Positions 26,955 to 36,419 of a stretch of 64,000 bases of DNA are shown one piece after another. Position numbers and translations under genes: made by a program. Within the stretch, counting starts at the first letter, position 1, and each line of letters begins with the position of its first letter. Origin of the DNA: Zobellella denitrificans (GTDB lineage Bacteria > Pseudomonadota > Gammaproteobacteria > Enterobacterales > Aeromonadaceae); NCBI RefSeq assembly GCF_002237365.1, contig NZ_NMUO01000003.1, positions 1 through 64,000 of the forward strand. The letters run 5' to 3'. The notes beneath the pieces were generated by a model. It made no database searches, was not told the DNA's origin, and worked only from the letters and a program-made list of their open reading frames with translations.

Positions 26955-28700
26955 ATGAAGACATTGATCGTAACCGCCTGCCCCAGCGGCATGGCGAGCA
27001 GCTACATGGCAGCCCGCCTGTTGCGCCAGGCAGCAGAGGAGCTGGGCTGGCAGGCCACGGTGGAATGCCACAGCCAGCTCGAGCCGGTGATCCCCTTTAC
27101 CCAGGCCCAGATCGACGAGGCCGAACTGGTGGTGGTGGCCGCCGGCACCGAGCTGGACCTGTCCCGCTTTGCCGGCAAGCCGTTGTACAAGAGTGATATC
27201 CAGCAGGCGCTGAACGGGCCCAAGGCCTGGCTGCAGCAGGCCGCCGGCCAGGCGGTCAGGCAGCAGGGGAGCGCGCCGGCCGCCGCTGTCGGCGTCAGGC
27301 TGGTGGCCATTACCGCCTGTCCGACCGGGGTGGCCCACACCTTTATGTCCGCCGAGGCCCTGAATGAGACCGCCAAGGCCATGGGCCACCAGATCAAGGT
27401 GGAAACCCAGGGCTCGGTGGGTGCCCAGAACGCCCTTACCGCCGAGGACATCGCCGCCGCCGACTGCGTCATCGTGGCCGCCGACATCGACGTCAACCTG
27501 GGCCGGTTCGACGGCAAGCGGGTCTACCGCACCAGCACCGGCCAGGCGCTGAAAAAGCCGAAGATCACCATCGAGACCGCCCTCGCCGAAGCCAAGATGT
27601 ACCAGCATCAGGGGCAGGGCAACGGCGCCGCCCAGGAAGGCAAGGACGACAAGAAACAGGCCGGTCCCTACCAGCACCTGCTGACCGGGGTTTCCTTCAT
27701 GCTGCCCATGGTGGTGGCGGGGGGCCTTATCATCGCCCTGTCCTTCGTGTTCGGCATCGAGGCCTTTAAAGAGGAAGGCACCCTGGCCGCCGCCCTGATG
27801 CAGATCGGCGGCGCCTCGGCCTTCGCCCTGATGATCCCGGTGCTGTCCGGCTATATCGCCTATTCCATCGCCGACCGTCCCGGCATCGCGCCCGGCATGA
27901 TCGGCGGCATGCTGGCCAGCTCCCTGGGAGCCGGTTTCCTCGGTGGTATCGCCAGTGGTTTCCTGGCCGGCTATGCCGCCCGCTTCCTGGCACGCAACAT
28001 CCCCATGCCGAAGAGCCTGGAGTCGCTCAAGCCGATCCTGATCATCCCGCTGTTCGCCAGCCTCTTTACCGGCCTGGTGATGATCTACATCGTCGGCGGC
28101 CCGGTCGCGGCCATCATGAACACCATGACCGACTTCCTCAACAACATGGGCTCGGCCAACGCCGTGCTGCTCGGTATTATCATCGGGGCCATGATGTGCT
28201 TCGACATGGGCGGTCCGGTCAACAAGGCGGCCTACGCCTTCTCGGTCGGCCTGCTGGCGTCCGAGACCTATGGCCCCATGGCGGCGGCCATGGCGGCGGG
28301 CATGGTGCCGGCGCTCGGCATGGGCATCGCCACCTTCCTGGCCCGGCGCAAGTTCAACACCAACGAGCAGGAAGCGGGCAAGGCCTCCTTCGTGCTGGGG
28401 CTGTGCTTTATCTCCGAAGGGGCCATTCCCTTCGCGGCCCGGGATCCGCTGCGGGTGATCCCGAGCTGCATGATCGGCGGTGCCCTGGCCGGCGCCCTGT
28501 CCATGCTGTTCGGCGCCAAGCTGCTGGCACCCCATGGCGGCATCTTCGTGCTGTTCATCCCCAACGCCATCCAGCAACTGACGTGGTACGTGCTGGCCAT
28601 CGCCGTCGGCTCCCTCGTCACCGGCGTGCTCTACTCGGTACTGAAGCGCAGCGACGCGGAAATGCTGGCCGCCAGCCAGCAGGCCGCCGCCAAGGCATAA
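26955..28700 (+). CDS. fruA: PTS fructose transporter EIIB'BC
   Basis: A 581-residue membrane permease with two IIB modules and one IIC. The N-terminal IIB' starts MKTLIVTACPSGMASSYM with Cys9; the second IIB has Cys122 in ITACPTGVAHTFMSAEAL, the residue that phosphorylates fructose in enterobacterial FruA. From about residue 235 the IIC domain has around eight to ten TM helices (VSFMLPMVVAGGLIIALSF; MCFDMGGPVNKAAYAF). Last gene of the operon, closed by a strong terminator. Confidence 0.95.
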   Translation: MKTLIVTACPSGMASSYMAARLLRQAAEELGWQATVECHSQLEPVIPFTQAQIDEAELVVVAAGTELDLSRFAGKPLYKSDIQQALNGPKAWLQQAAGQAVRQQGSAPAAAVGVRLVAITACPTGVAHTFMSAEALNETAKAMGHQIKVETQGSVGAQNALTAEDIAAADCVIVAADIDVNLGRFDGKRVYRTSTGQALKKPKITIETALAEAKMYQHQGQGNGAAQEGKDDKKQAGPYQHLLTGVSFMLPMVVAGGLIIALSFVFGIEAFKEEGTLAAALMQIGGASAFALMIPVLSGYIAYSIADRPGIAPGMIGGMLASSLGAGFLGGIASGFLAGYAARFLARNIPMPKSLESLKPILIIPLFASLFTGLVMIYIVGGPVAAIMNTMTDFLNNMGSANAVLLGIIIGAMMCFDMGGPVNKAAYAFSVGLLASETYGPMAAAMAAGMVPALGMGIATFLARRKFNTNEQEAGKASFVLGLCFISEGAIPFAARDPLRVIPSCMIGGALAGALSMLFGAKLLAPHGGIFVLFIPNAIQQLTWYVLAIAVGSLVTGVLYSVLKRSDAEMLAASQQAAAKA

Positions 28701-28713
28701 CGGCCGAAGCAAT

Positions 28714-28742
28714 AAAAAACCCGGGAGTTTCCCGGGTTTTTT
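28714..28742 (+). terminator. fru operon terminator
   Basis: AAAAAACCCGGGA-gt-TTCCCGGGTTTTTT immediately after fruA. Confidence 0.92.
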
Positions 28743-28754
28743 GTCTCCAATTAC

Positions 28755-28824
28755 TCACGCCTCACGCCTCACGCCTCACGCCTCACGCCTCACGCCTCAC
28801 GCCTCACGCCTCGCGCCTCACGCT
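28755..28824. repeat. TCACGCC heptamer array, ten units
   Basis: Eight exact TCACGCC units (28755-28810), then TCGCGCC and TCACGCT. Same period and near-identical unit to the array at 15063, differing by A/G at position 5. Confidence 0.95.
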
Positions 28825-28843
28825 TCACCACGCCGGTAAAAAG

Positions 28844-28924
28844 GAAGAAAAGGTGCACTTTGGCAAGGAATGACGAATGCACCTTCTTCACTAAAAACGG
28901 GCGCCGCAGCGCCCGTTTTTAGTG
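28844..28924 (+). other. tandem hairpins upstream of the hydrogenase block
   Basis: A first stem pairs AAGGTGCA (28850-28857) with TGCACCTT (28878-28885). It is followed by a long perfect palindrome, ACTAAAAACGGGCGC-CGCA-GCGCCCGTTTTTAGT (28890-28924), which has terminator form on both strands. It insulates the hyp/hyd block from fruA and could also be the 3' end of a short RNA; no promoter is evident. Confidence 0.6.
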
Positions 28925-28967
28925 GGTGAGCCATAGTTGAAAGACCAGGCATCGAAGAAGGACGGCA

Positions 28968-31778
28968 ATGAAGGCGACGGCCGGGGTACGGATTGTGTTT
29001 CTGGGGAACCCTCTGCGGGGCGACGATGCCGCCGGTCTGCGCGCGCTGGCTCTGTGCCGGCGCTTTTCCTGGCCCGACGGGGTCGAGCTGGTGGACGGGG
29101 GCACGGGGGGAGTGAGTCTGCTGCCGCTGTTTCGCCACTGCCGGCGCGTGATACTGGTGGACACTTTTTTGACCGCCGGGCGTGCGGGCGGCATTAATCT
29201 CTTGCGCAATGTGACGGCGGACGCGCTGGCGGGCAGTGATGGGGCTGAACATGGCGGCGGCATCAAGGGGCTGCTGGCGCTGGTGCCGCAACTGGTATCA
29301 CCGGCCCCGGTTGTCGATCTGATGGTGATTGGCGGGCACCGTTTTACGCCCTGTACCATCGAGCTCAGCCATGAGCTGGCTTGTGCCCTGCCGGCCTTGT
29401 GCCGGCGCCTGCATGGCTATGTAACGGAAGAGCTGATGCCGCCCGGCCTGGCGAGCGAAGCGCCGGCGGGTTACCGCCTGCACATTACCGGGTGTGTGCA
29501 GGGGGTGGGCTTTCGCCCCTTTGTTTACCGGCTGGCCACCGGGCTCGGTCTGGTGGGGGAGGTCGGCAATATCGGCACCGGAGTGCAAATCCGGCTGGCC
29601 GCCGATGAGCCCACGGTGGCGGCGTTTTGCCGGCGGTTGCGGGCCGAGTGCCCGCCTCATGCCCGCATTGAGCGTATCGATACCGAGCCCTTTGACTGGG
29701 TGTCCGCTCCCCGTGTGTTTGAGGTGGTGAACAGCCAGACGAAGGGACAGGGCGCCCGGATCCCGCCGGATCTGGCGCCTTGTCCGGCGTGTCTGGCGGA
29801 GCTGAACGACGCCACTGACCGGCGCCATGGTTACCCCTTTATCAACTGCACGAATTGTGGCCCCCGCTATTCCATTGTGCGGGCCCTGCCCTGGGACAGG
29901 GCCCATACCGCCATGGCGGATTTTGCCCTGTGCACTGCCTGTGATGAAGAGTATGGCGATCCCGGCAACCGGCGCTTTCATGCCGAGCCCGTGGCCTGTG
30001 CCGTTTGCGGTCCGCATTTGTGGCTGCAAGGTGCCGAAGGGCAGCATATTCAGGGTTCCGCGGCGACCCTGCTGGCGCAATGTGCCACCTGGCTGAAGCA
30101 GGGGCGAGTGCTGGCGCTCAAGGGCATTGGCGGGTTTCAACTGGCCTGCGATGCCGGCTCGGCAACGGCCATCGGGTTATTGCGCGAGCGCAAGCACAGA
30201 CCCGCCAAGCCCTTTGCGGTCATGATGCGGGATCTGGCGCAAGTGGACGCCTGGTTTGAACTGAATGACGCCGAGCAGGCGCAACTGAGCAGCCCGGCGG
30301 CGCCCATTGTGCTGTTGCCCAGGGCGCGGCTGCGACCGCGGCTGGCGGGCATGGCGGCCGACGCGCTGGCGCCGGGGCTGGCGCACCTCGGTGTGATGGT
30401 GGCGAGCTCGCCGCTGCACTGGCTGTTGCTGAACGAGCTGGACGGTCCGCTGGTGATGACCTCGGGCAATGCCGGGGGCGAGCCCATCTGTACCGGTAAC
30501 CGGCAGGCCCTGTCGGCGCTGGCCCCACTGGCCGATGCGTTTCTGCTGCATGACCGACCCATAGTGAACCGCTGCGATGATTCGGTGCTGGCCGTGGTGG
30601 CCGGCCGGCCCAAGCTGATCCGCCGGGCCCGGGGTTTTGTCCCGGAGCCCATCCCCCTGCCTGCCGGGCTGAACGGCACCGTGCTGGCGCTGGGCGCGGA
30701 TTTGAAAAACAGTTGCTGCCTGGCAGGTTCAGGCCGGGCGGTGCTGTCTGCCCACATGGGCGATCTGGCCAGTCCGGCCTGTCTGGATGCGTTAGGGCAG
30801 GAGGTGGAACGTCTGCCGGCGCTGCTGGGCCTCAAGCCCCGGGCCATTGCCGTCGATTTGCATGCCGACTATGCCGCCACCCGGCTGGGCGTGCGCCTGG
30901 CAAGGGAGCGCGGACTGCCGTTGTACCGTGTGCAGCATCATCATGCCCATCTGGTGTCCTGCCTGGTGGAAAACAGCCATGGGCCAAATGAGCCGGTGCT
31001 GGGCGTGGTGCTCGACGGCCTGGGCCTTGGCGATGACGGCAGCCTGTGGGGCGGGGAGTTCATGCTGGCCGATTATGCCGCTTACCATCGGCTGGGGCGG
31101 CTGCGGCCTTTCCCTTTGCTGGGGGGCGACCAGGCCAGCCGACAGCCCTGGCGCAACCTGCTGGCCCAGCGGGTATCGTTTTCTTTATGGCCGGAGCTGC
31201 AATCCCGCTGTCCGTTACTGTTCAGGGATGAGGCCGAGACGTTGCTGGCCATGGCGCCGCGTTTTCCGCTGACCTCATCGGCGGGGCGATTGTTCGATGC
31301 GGTGGCGGCACTGCTGGGCGTGGCGCCTGCCGAGCAGAGTTTTGAAGGGGAGGCGGCCATGAAGCTTGAAAGCCTGGCCGGCAGGGCGCAGGCCAGCGCC
31401 TGTTATGACGTTCGGGTAAGCCGCGAAGGCGAACTCTGGCAACTGGACCCGGCCCCGATGTGGCCCATGATGATCAATGCCCTGCTGGCGGGAGCAAGCG
31501 AAGCGGTGCTGGCGGCCAATTTTCACCTAAGTTTAGTGAGTGGGCTGTGCCGAATGGTGCAGCAGTTGCAACGCCAAGCGCGCTTTGACGTCGTGGCCCT
31601 GAGCGGTGGTGTGATGCAAAACCGCCTGCTGCTGGCGGCCCTGATTGAGGCGCTGGAAGCGATGGGGCTGATGGTGCTGACCCAAAGCCGGGTGCCCAGC
31701 AACGACGGGGGCATTGCCCTGGGTCAGGCCGCCATCGCCCTTGCCCGGGGCAGGAGCAGGGGGAAGGCGCCGCGTTAG
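28968..31778 (+). CDS. hypF: hydrogenase protease-HypF fusion
   Basis: A 936-residue fusion. Residues 1 to about 155 look like a [NiFe]-hydrogenase maturation protease (FLGNPLRGDDAAGLRAL, VELVDGGTGG, ILVDTF, IGGHRFTPCTIELS), which trims the large subunit C-terminus. From about residue 165 it is a complete HypF carbamoyltransferase: acylphosphatase motif GCVQGVGFRPFVYRL (about 174-188), paired zinc-finger cysteines (CPACLAE, CTNCGPRYS, CTACDEEY, CAVCGPH), a YrdC-like domain (KHRPAKPFAVM) and a Kae1-like domain (HHHAHLVSC, LSGGVMQNRLL). HypF makes the cyanide ligands of the active site. The protease call is by motif. First gene of the operon; ATG at 28968. Confidence 0.88.
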   Translation: MKATAGVRIVFLGNPLRGDDAAGLRALALCRRFSWPDGVELVDGGTGGVSLLPLFRHCRRVILVDTFLTAGRAGGINLLRNVTADALAGSDGAEHGGGIKGLLALVPQLVSPAPVVDLMVIGGHRFTPCTIELSHELACALPALCRRLHGYVTEELMPPGLASEAPAGYRLHITGCVQGVGFRPFVYRLATGLGLVGEVGNIGTGVQIRLAADEPTVAAFCRRLRAECPPHARIERIDTEPFDWVSAPRVFEVVNSQTKGQGARIPPDLAPCPACLAELNDATDRRHGYPFINCTNCGPRYSIVRALPWDRAHTAMADFALCTACDEEYGDPGNRRFHAEPVACAVCGPHLWLQGAEGQHIQGSAATLLAQCATWLKQGRVLALKGIGGFQLACDAGSATAIGLLRERKHRPAKPFAVMMRDLAQVDAWFELNDAEQAQLSSPAAPIVLLPRARLRPRLAGMAADALAPGLAHLGVMVASSPLHWLLLNELDGPLVMTSGNAGGEPICTGNRQALSALAPLADAFLLHDRPIVNRCDDSVLAVVAGRPKLIRRARGFVPEPIPLPAGLNGTVLALGADLKNSCCLAGSGRAVLSAHMGDLASPACLDALGQEVERLPALLGLKPRAIAVDLHADYAATRLGVRLARERGLPLYRVQHHHAHLVSCLVENSHGPNEPVLGVVLDGLGLGDDGSLWGGEFMLADYAAYHRLGRLRPFPLLGGDQASRQPWRNLLAQRVSFSLWPELQSRCPLLFRDEAETLLAMAPRFPLTSSAGRLFDAVAALLGVAPAEQSFEGEAAMKLESLAGRAQASACYDVRVSREGELWQLDPAPMWPMMINALLAGASEAVLAANFHLSLVSGLCRMVQQLQRQARFDVVALSGGVMQNRLLLAALIEALEAMGLMVLTQSRVPSNDGGIALGQAAIALARGRSRGKAPR

Positions 31779-31827
31779 CCGGCGCGAGCAGGGTGTTTCG
31801 ACCTGCGCCGAGGGGAAGGGGGTGTTT

Positions 31828-32085
31828 ATGTGCCTGGGAATACCGGCCCGAATCGTGAGCATTGTGGATGCCGACGCCGGCCTGGCGCTGGCAGAGACCG
31901 CCGGGGTACGCCGGCAAATCAATATCGCGCTGCTGGCTGCCGATGGGCGAGCACTCTCGACGCTGGTGGGGAAGTGGGTGTTGCTGCACGTGGGTTTTGC
32001 CATGGCGCTGATTGACCAGCAGGAAGCCGACCGCACCCTGGCCTTGCTGGCGCAAATTGAGCAGAGGGAATGTGATGAGCCTTAA
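31828..32085 (+). CDS. hypC: hydrogenase maturation chaperone HypC
   Basis: An 85-residue HypC/HupF protein. It begins MCLGIPARIVSI, with the essential Cys2 that binds the Fe(CN)2CO precursor together with HypD, and continues with the small beta-barrel (KWVLLHVGFAMALID). Start ATG at 31828, 49 bp after hypF. Its 3' end overlaps hypD by 11 bp. Confidence 0.95.
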   Translation: MCLGIPARIVSIVDADAGLALAETAGVRRQINIALLAADGRALSTLVGKWVLLHVGFAMALIDQQEADRTLALLAQIEQRECDEP

Positions 32086-33214
32086 CACAGACTTTCGTGA
32101 TGCCGACCGGGTACGGGCCCTGCTGGCCGCCATGACCCCGGTGGCCGGGCGGGTGGCGGCGCGCCTTGGCCGGCCCTTGCAGATCATGGAAGTGTGTGGC
32201 GGCCATACCCATGCCATTTTTCGTTTCGGGCTGCACCAGCTCATCCCCGACACCATCGAGTTTATTCACGGCCCCGGCTGCCCGGTGTGCGTGCTGCCGG
32301 TGGCGGCGGTGGATCAGGCGGTCGCTCTGGCCCGGCAGCCCAATGTGATCCTGGCAAGCTTTGGTGATCCGCTGCGGGTGCCGGGCAGCCGGGGCAGTTT
32401 GCTGCAGGCCAAAGCCGAGGGCGCCGGGGTGAGGGTGCTTTATTCTCCCTATGACGCCCTGGCGCTGGCAAAGGCACATCCCCGCAAACAGGTGGTGTTT
32501 TTTGCCATCGGTTTCGATACCACCATGCCGGGCACCGCCCATTCGATTCTGGCCGCCGACCGTGCCGGCATCGGTAACCTGCGTTTTCTCTGTCACCACA
32601 TTCGGCTGATGCCGACCCTGACCGGCCTGCTTGAGGCGGGCGAGGTTAAGCTGGATGGCTTTGTGGGGCCGGGGCATGTCAGCATGGTGATCGGCAGCCG
32701 GGTGTATGCCCCCATTGCTCGGCAGTACCACAAGCCGCTGGTGATTGCCGGCTTTGAGCCGGTGGACTTTCTGCAGGCCCTGTACCAGCTGGTGTTGCAG
32801 CTGGATCAGGGGCGTTGTGACATCGAAAACGCCTATGCCCGGGTGGTGGCGGACACAGGCAATCCGGCCGCCCTGCAAGCAATCGAGCAGGCGTTTGAAT
32901 CGGGCGTTGACGGCCACTGGCGCGGCCTTGGCCGGGTGCCGGGCTCGGGGGTGCGGATACGCGCACCATACCGGCATCTGGATGCGACCGGGCTGCTGGC
33001 CGTGGCCGGGCCGGGCAAGGCCGCCGATGATCCCGCCTGGTGCCATGGCGTGCTCACCGGCCGGATCAAGCCGGATCAGTGCCCGCTGTTTCGCCGCCGG
33101 TGCACCCCCGAGCACCCGGAGGGAGCCCTGATGGTATCGAGCGAGGGCGCCTGTGCCGCCTACTACCAGTACCGGCCCGAGCAATACCACCCCGAGGAGG
33201 CCCGCCGTGACTAG
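32075..33214 (+). CDS. hypD: hydrogenase maturation protein HypD
   Basis: A 379-residue iron-sulfur protein on which the Fe(CN)2CO unit is assembled. Family motifs are intact: EVCGGHTHAIFRFG, GPGCPVCVLP, GFDTTMPGTAH, GPGHVSMVIGS and the C-terminal CRDIENAY-type segment seen here as RCDIENAYAR. The start ATG at 32075 lies inside the hypC end, implying coupling. It overlaps hypE by 8 bp. Confidence 0.95.
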   Translation: MSLNTDFRDADRVRALLAAMTPVAGRVAARLGRPLQIMEVCGGHTHAIFRFGLHQLIPDTIEFIHGPGCPVCVLPVAAVDQAVALARQPNVILASFGDPLRVPGSRGSLLQAKAEGAGVRVLYSPYDALALAKAHPRKQVVFFAIGFDTTMPGTAHSILAADRAGIGNLRFLCHHIRLMPTLTGLLEAGEVKLDGFVGPGHVSMVIGSRVYAPIARQYHKPLVIAGFEPVDFLQALYQLVLQLDQGRCDIENAYARVVADTGNPAALQAIEQAFESGVDGHWRGLGRVPGSGVRIRAPYRHLDATGLLAVAGPGKAADDPAWCHGVLTGRIKPDQCPLFRRRCTPEHPEGALMVSSEGACAAYYQYRPEQYHPEEARRD

Positions 33215-34241
33215 CGCCGAAAAGACCATCACCCTGGCTCACGGGGCCGGGGGCGGGGCCATGCATGCGTTGATCGACGGCCTGTTTCTGTCCGCCTTTG
33301 GCGACATGCCCTTGCTGCAAAAGGAGGATCAGGCCCGCTTGCCATTGGCCGGCCTGCAGGCCCGGGGGGACCGGCTGGCGCTGACCACCGACAGCTTTGT
33401 GGTCAGCCCGCTGGAATTTCCCGGGGGCGACATCGGCAAGCTGGCGGTGTGCGGCACCTTGAACGATCTGGCCGTGGGCGGGGCCGTGCCGCTTTATCTG
33501 AGTGCCGCCTTTATCATCGAGGAAGGACTGCCGCTGGCGCTGCTGCAACGCCTGGTCGGCTCCATGGCCGAGGCCGCCCGCCAGGCCGGGGTTACCATCG
33601 TCACCGGGGATACCAAGGTGGTGGAACGGGGCATGGCCGACAAACTCTTTATCAACACCACCGGCGTGGGCGTGATCCCGGCGGGGCTGGCCCTGTCCGT
33701 TGCCGCGGCCCGGCCCGGCGACAAAGTGCTGATCAACGGTCATGTAGGGGATCACGGCGCCGCCATCATGCTGGCCCGGGAAGAGCTGGGACTGGAGGGA
33801 GAGCTTGCCAGCGACTGTGCCGCCCTGCACACGCTGATCCAGCCGGTACTGGCGCAATGCGCGGGCGTGCGCTGCCTGCGCGACGCCACCCGCGGCGGCC
33901 TGGGAGGGGTGCTGAACGAAATGGCCGAGGCGTCGTCGGTGGAGATCCGGCTGACCGAGCAGGATCTGCCCATTCGCCCGCAGACCCGGGCGTTGTGCGA
34001 ACTGCTGGGGCTGGAGCCGCTGCTGCTGGCCAATGAAGGGCTGGCCGCCATGGTGATCGCCCCCGAGCAGGCCGGGCAGGCCCTGGCGTTGTGGCAGGCT
34101 CACCCCCTGGGCCGCCATGCCCGCATTATCGGCGAGGTAAGGGCGCCGGCGTCGCCGGGACGGCTCAGCCTGCTCGGTCCCTACGGTGGCGCGCGGCTGC
34201 TGGAGGTGCCTCATGGCCTGCAATTGCCACGGATCTGCTGA
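33207..34241 (+). CDS. hypE: hydrogenase maturation protein HypE
   Basis: A 344-residue AIR-synthase-like enzyme that dehydrates the thiocarboxamide on its own C-terminal cysteine to thiocyanate, the cyanide donor. The protein ends in PRIC, the required C-terminal cysteine. ATP-binding features include HGAGGGAMHALI near the start and RDATRGGLGGVLNE. The start is GTG at 33207 with GAGGAGG upstream, overlapping the hypD stop. Confidence 0.95.
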   Translation: MTSAEKTITLAHGAGGGAMHALIDGLFLSAFGDMPLLQKEDQARLPLAGLQARGDRLALTTDSFVVSPLEFPGGDIGKLAVCGTLNDLAVGGAVPLYLSAAFIIEEGLPLALLQRLVGSMAEAARQAGVTIVTGDTKVVERGMADKLFINTTGVGVIPAGLALSVAAARPGDKVLINGHVGDHGAAIMLAREELGLEGELASDCAALHTLIQPVLAQCAGVRCLRDATRGGLGGVLNEMAEASSVEIRLTEQDLPIRPQTRALCELLGLEPLLLANEGLAAMVIAPEQAGQALALWQAHPLGRHARIIGEVRAPASPGRLSLLGPYGGARLLEVPHGLQLPRIC

Positions 34242-34243
34242 GC

Positions 34244-34570
34244 ATGCATGAGCTCTCGGTGGTGCGGGCCCTGCTGACCCAGCTCAAGCCTTATCAACAC
34301 CGGGAGATCCGCCGCATTACCGTCGAGGTGGGCGCCATGAGCTGCGTGGATGGTGCGCGGCTGCAGTTCTGTTTTGACATGGTCAAGGAAGAGGCCGGGT
34401 TAAGCGGTGCCGAGCTGGTCATCCAGGTGGTGCCGGCCCGGGCCGAATGCCGGCACTGCGGCCGGCATTTCACCCCGGACAAACCGGGGGACGCCTGTCC
34501 CTGCAGCAGCCACGACTATACTTTGACGTCAGGAAGGCAACTGCTGTTAACGGAAATAGGATTCGGCTGA
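34244..34570 (+). CDS. hypA: hydrogenase nickel incorporation protein HypA
   Basis: A 108-residue nickel metallochaperone. The N-terminal MHE, where His2 binds nickel, is present, and the zinc site CRHCGRHF is followed by a CPCSSHDY second half in which one usual CxxC pair is replaced by CPC. Works with HypB to insert Ni. It starts 2 bp after the hypE stop and shares one base with hypB. Confidence 0.93.
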   Translation: MHELSVVRALLTQLKPYQHREIRRITVEVGAMSCVDGARLQFCFDMVKEEAGLSGAELVIQVVPARAECRHCGRHFTPDKPGDACPCSSHDYTLTSGRQLLLTEIGFG

Positions 34571-35310
34571 TGTGTGGTCACTGCGGATGTTCCGGCGACA
34601 AGGCCCGGTTGTCGACACCGGGCAGCGAAATCCATCGTCACCTTCACCATGAAGGTGACAGCCTGCAATTACAGCAGGCGCTGCTGGCCGGCAACGACGA
34701 ACTGGCCCGGCAAAACCGCGACTGGCTGACCGCCCATGGTATTACCTGCATCAACCTGATGGGCACCCCGGGCGCCGGCAAGACCCGGCTGCTGGAAGCC
34801 ACCTTTGCCCATGCCCCCAGACAGGCCGGCTGGCCGCCGATGGCGGTGCTGGAAGGGGATCAGCACACCCAGAACGATGCTCGGCGCATTCAGGCCTGTG
34901 GCGGCCGGGTGGTGCAGATCAACACCGGCACCGGCTGTCATCTGGACGCGCACATGATACAGGCGGGGCTGGCCACCCTGGCGGCGCCGGACGGCGCGCT
35001 GGTGCTGGTTGAAAACGTCGGCAACCTGGTGTGTCCGGCGTTGTTCGATCTGGGCGAGCAGCACCGCGTCGCCATGATGGCGGTGACCGACGGCGACGAC
35101 AAACCGGAAAAATATCCCCATCTGTTTGCCGGCTGCGGGCTGGTTATTATCAACAAGGCCGATCTGCTGCCTTATCTGAAGGTGGATCTCGACAGCATAA
35201 AAAGCGCCCTGCGCCGGCTTAATCCTCATGTTCAGATCCTGGTGCTGTCGGCCCAGAGCGGCGAGGGGCTGAATGCCTGGTACGACTGGCTGTTGAGCAC
35301 GCGGTCATGA
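34570..35310 (+). CDS. hypB: hydrogenase nickel incorporation GTPase HypB
   Basis: A 246-residue SIMIBI-class GTPase. The N-terminal metal motif MCGHCGC is followed by a short acidic/His segment rather than a long His-rich tract. The P-loop is GTPGAGKT (about residue 65), switch residues in EGDQHTQNDA, the metal-binding CH pair in NTGTGCHLDAHM, and NKADLL. GTP hydrolysis drives nickel delivery with HypA. ATG overlaps the hypA stop by one base. Confidence 0.95.
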   Translation: MCGHCGCSGDKARLSTPGSEIHRHLHHEGDSLQLQQALLAGNDELARQNRDWLTAHGITCINLMGTPGAGKTRLLEATFAHAPRQAGWPPMAVLEGDQHTQNDARRIQACGGRVVQINTGTGCHLDAHMIQAGLATLAAPDGALVLVENVGNLVCPALFDLGEQHRVAMMAVTDGDDKPEKYPHLFAGCGLVIINKADLLPYLKVDLDSIKSALRRLNPHVQILVLSAQSGEGLNAWYDWLLSTRS

Positions 35311-36419
35311 GCCGGCGTTTTCTGCCGCGAAAGCACCTGCACCGGCTGCATCACGCGCTGGTGCAGGCCGGTTATGAGGTGATTGGCCCGCAAGTGAAAG
35401 ACGACGCCATTGTGTTCGCGCCGCTGGCACATGTCGATGACCTTCCCTGGGGCTGGCAGGAACAGGCCGACGCGGGCAGCTACCGCCTGCAGCGCACCGC
35501 CGGCGAGCGCGCCTTTGCCTGGAACACCGGCCCGCAGGGCCTCAAACCCTGGCTGTTTTTACCTGAGCAACCCCTTTGGCGAGCCGAGCACACCGACGAT
35601 GGCCTGCGTTTTCGCGCCGTGGAGCCAAAGCCCAGGCTGCTCGCGTTTATCGGCCTGCGGGGTTGCGATCTGGCGGCACTGCGCATTCAGGATCAGCATT
35701 TTGTCAAAGGGCCTTATGCCGATGCCTTTTACCGGGCTCAGCGCGAGCACCTCTTTATCGTGGCGGTGAACTGCGGCCGCAGCGCCGACACCTGCTTTTG
35801 TGTGTCGACCGGCGACGGCCCCGAGGCCCGTTTCGGTTTTGATATTCTGCTCGACGAGCTGGCAGAGGGCTACCTGTTGCAGACCGGCAGCGACAAGGGC
35901 GACACCATTGCGGCTCAATTGCCGCTGAACAAGGCGATGAATAAGCAACTGAGCGAGGCGAAAACCGCGCTGGCGGCCTCCCGCCGGCAACAGCGAGTCA
36001 TGCCCGGCGAAGCCGAACTGGCGCAGCTGGTGGACCGGCTCGACCACCCGCGCTGGCAGCAGGTGGCCGAACGTTGCCTGGCCTGTGGCAACTGCACCTC
36101 GGTCTGCCCTACCTGTTTTTGCTCGAAACAGGACACCGAAGGCGACATTCGCCATCGGCAGGCCGAGCAGGTACAGCGCTGGGACTCCTGTTTCAGCGAG
36201 CAGCACAGTTACATCACCGGCAAGGTGATCCGCCATGAACTCCGCCACCGCTACCGGCAATGGCTGGTGCACAAGCTGGCCACCTGGCAGCAGCAATTCG
36301 GCCGCAGTGGCTGTGTCGGCTGCGGTCGCTGCATTGCCTGGTGTCCGGTGGCCATCGATCTGGTGGAAGAGAGCCAGGCCCTGCTGGAGGAGCCATCACA
36401 GGAGGACGACCATGGCTGA
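35307..36419 (+). CDS. hydB: group 3b hydrogenase beta subunit (4Fe-4S)
   Basis: A 370-residue iron-sulfur protein of the HydB/AsrA type. Two ferredoxin-like clusters are seen near the C-terminus: CLACGNCTSVCPTCFC and CVGCGRCIAWCP; upstream cysteines (GLRGCDLAAL, NCGRSADTCFC) are family features. It passes electrons between the small subunit and the FAD/NAD(P) subunit. It overlaps hypB by 4 bp and hydG by 8 bp, so maturation and structural genes form one operon. Confidence 0.9.
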   Translation: MSRRFLPRKHLHRLHHALVQAGYEVIGPQVKDDAIVFAPLAHVDDLPWGWQEQADAGSYRLQRTAGERAFAWNTGPQGLKPWLFLPEQPLWRAEHTDDGLRFRAVEPKPRLLAFIGLRGCDLAALRIQDQHFVKGPYADAFYRAQREHLFIVAVNCGRSADTCFCVSTGDGPEARFGFDILLDELAEGYLLQTGSDKGDTIAAQLPLNKAMNKQLSEAKTALAASRRQQRVMPGEAELAQLVDRLDHPRWQQVAERCLACGNCTSVCPTCFCSKQDTEGDIRHRQAEQVQRWDSCFSEQHSYITGKVIRHELRHRYRQWLVHKLATWQQQFGRSGCVGCGRCIAWCPVAIDLVEESQALLEEPSQEDDHG

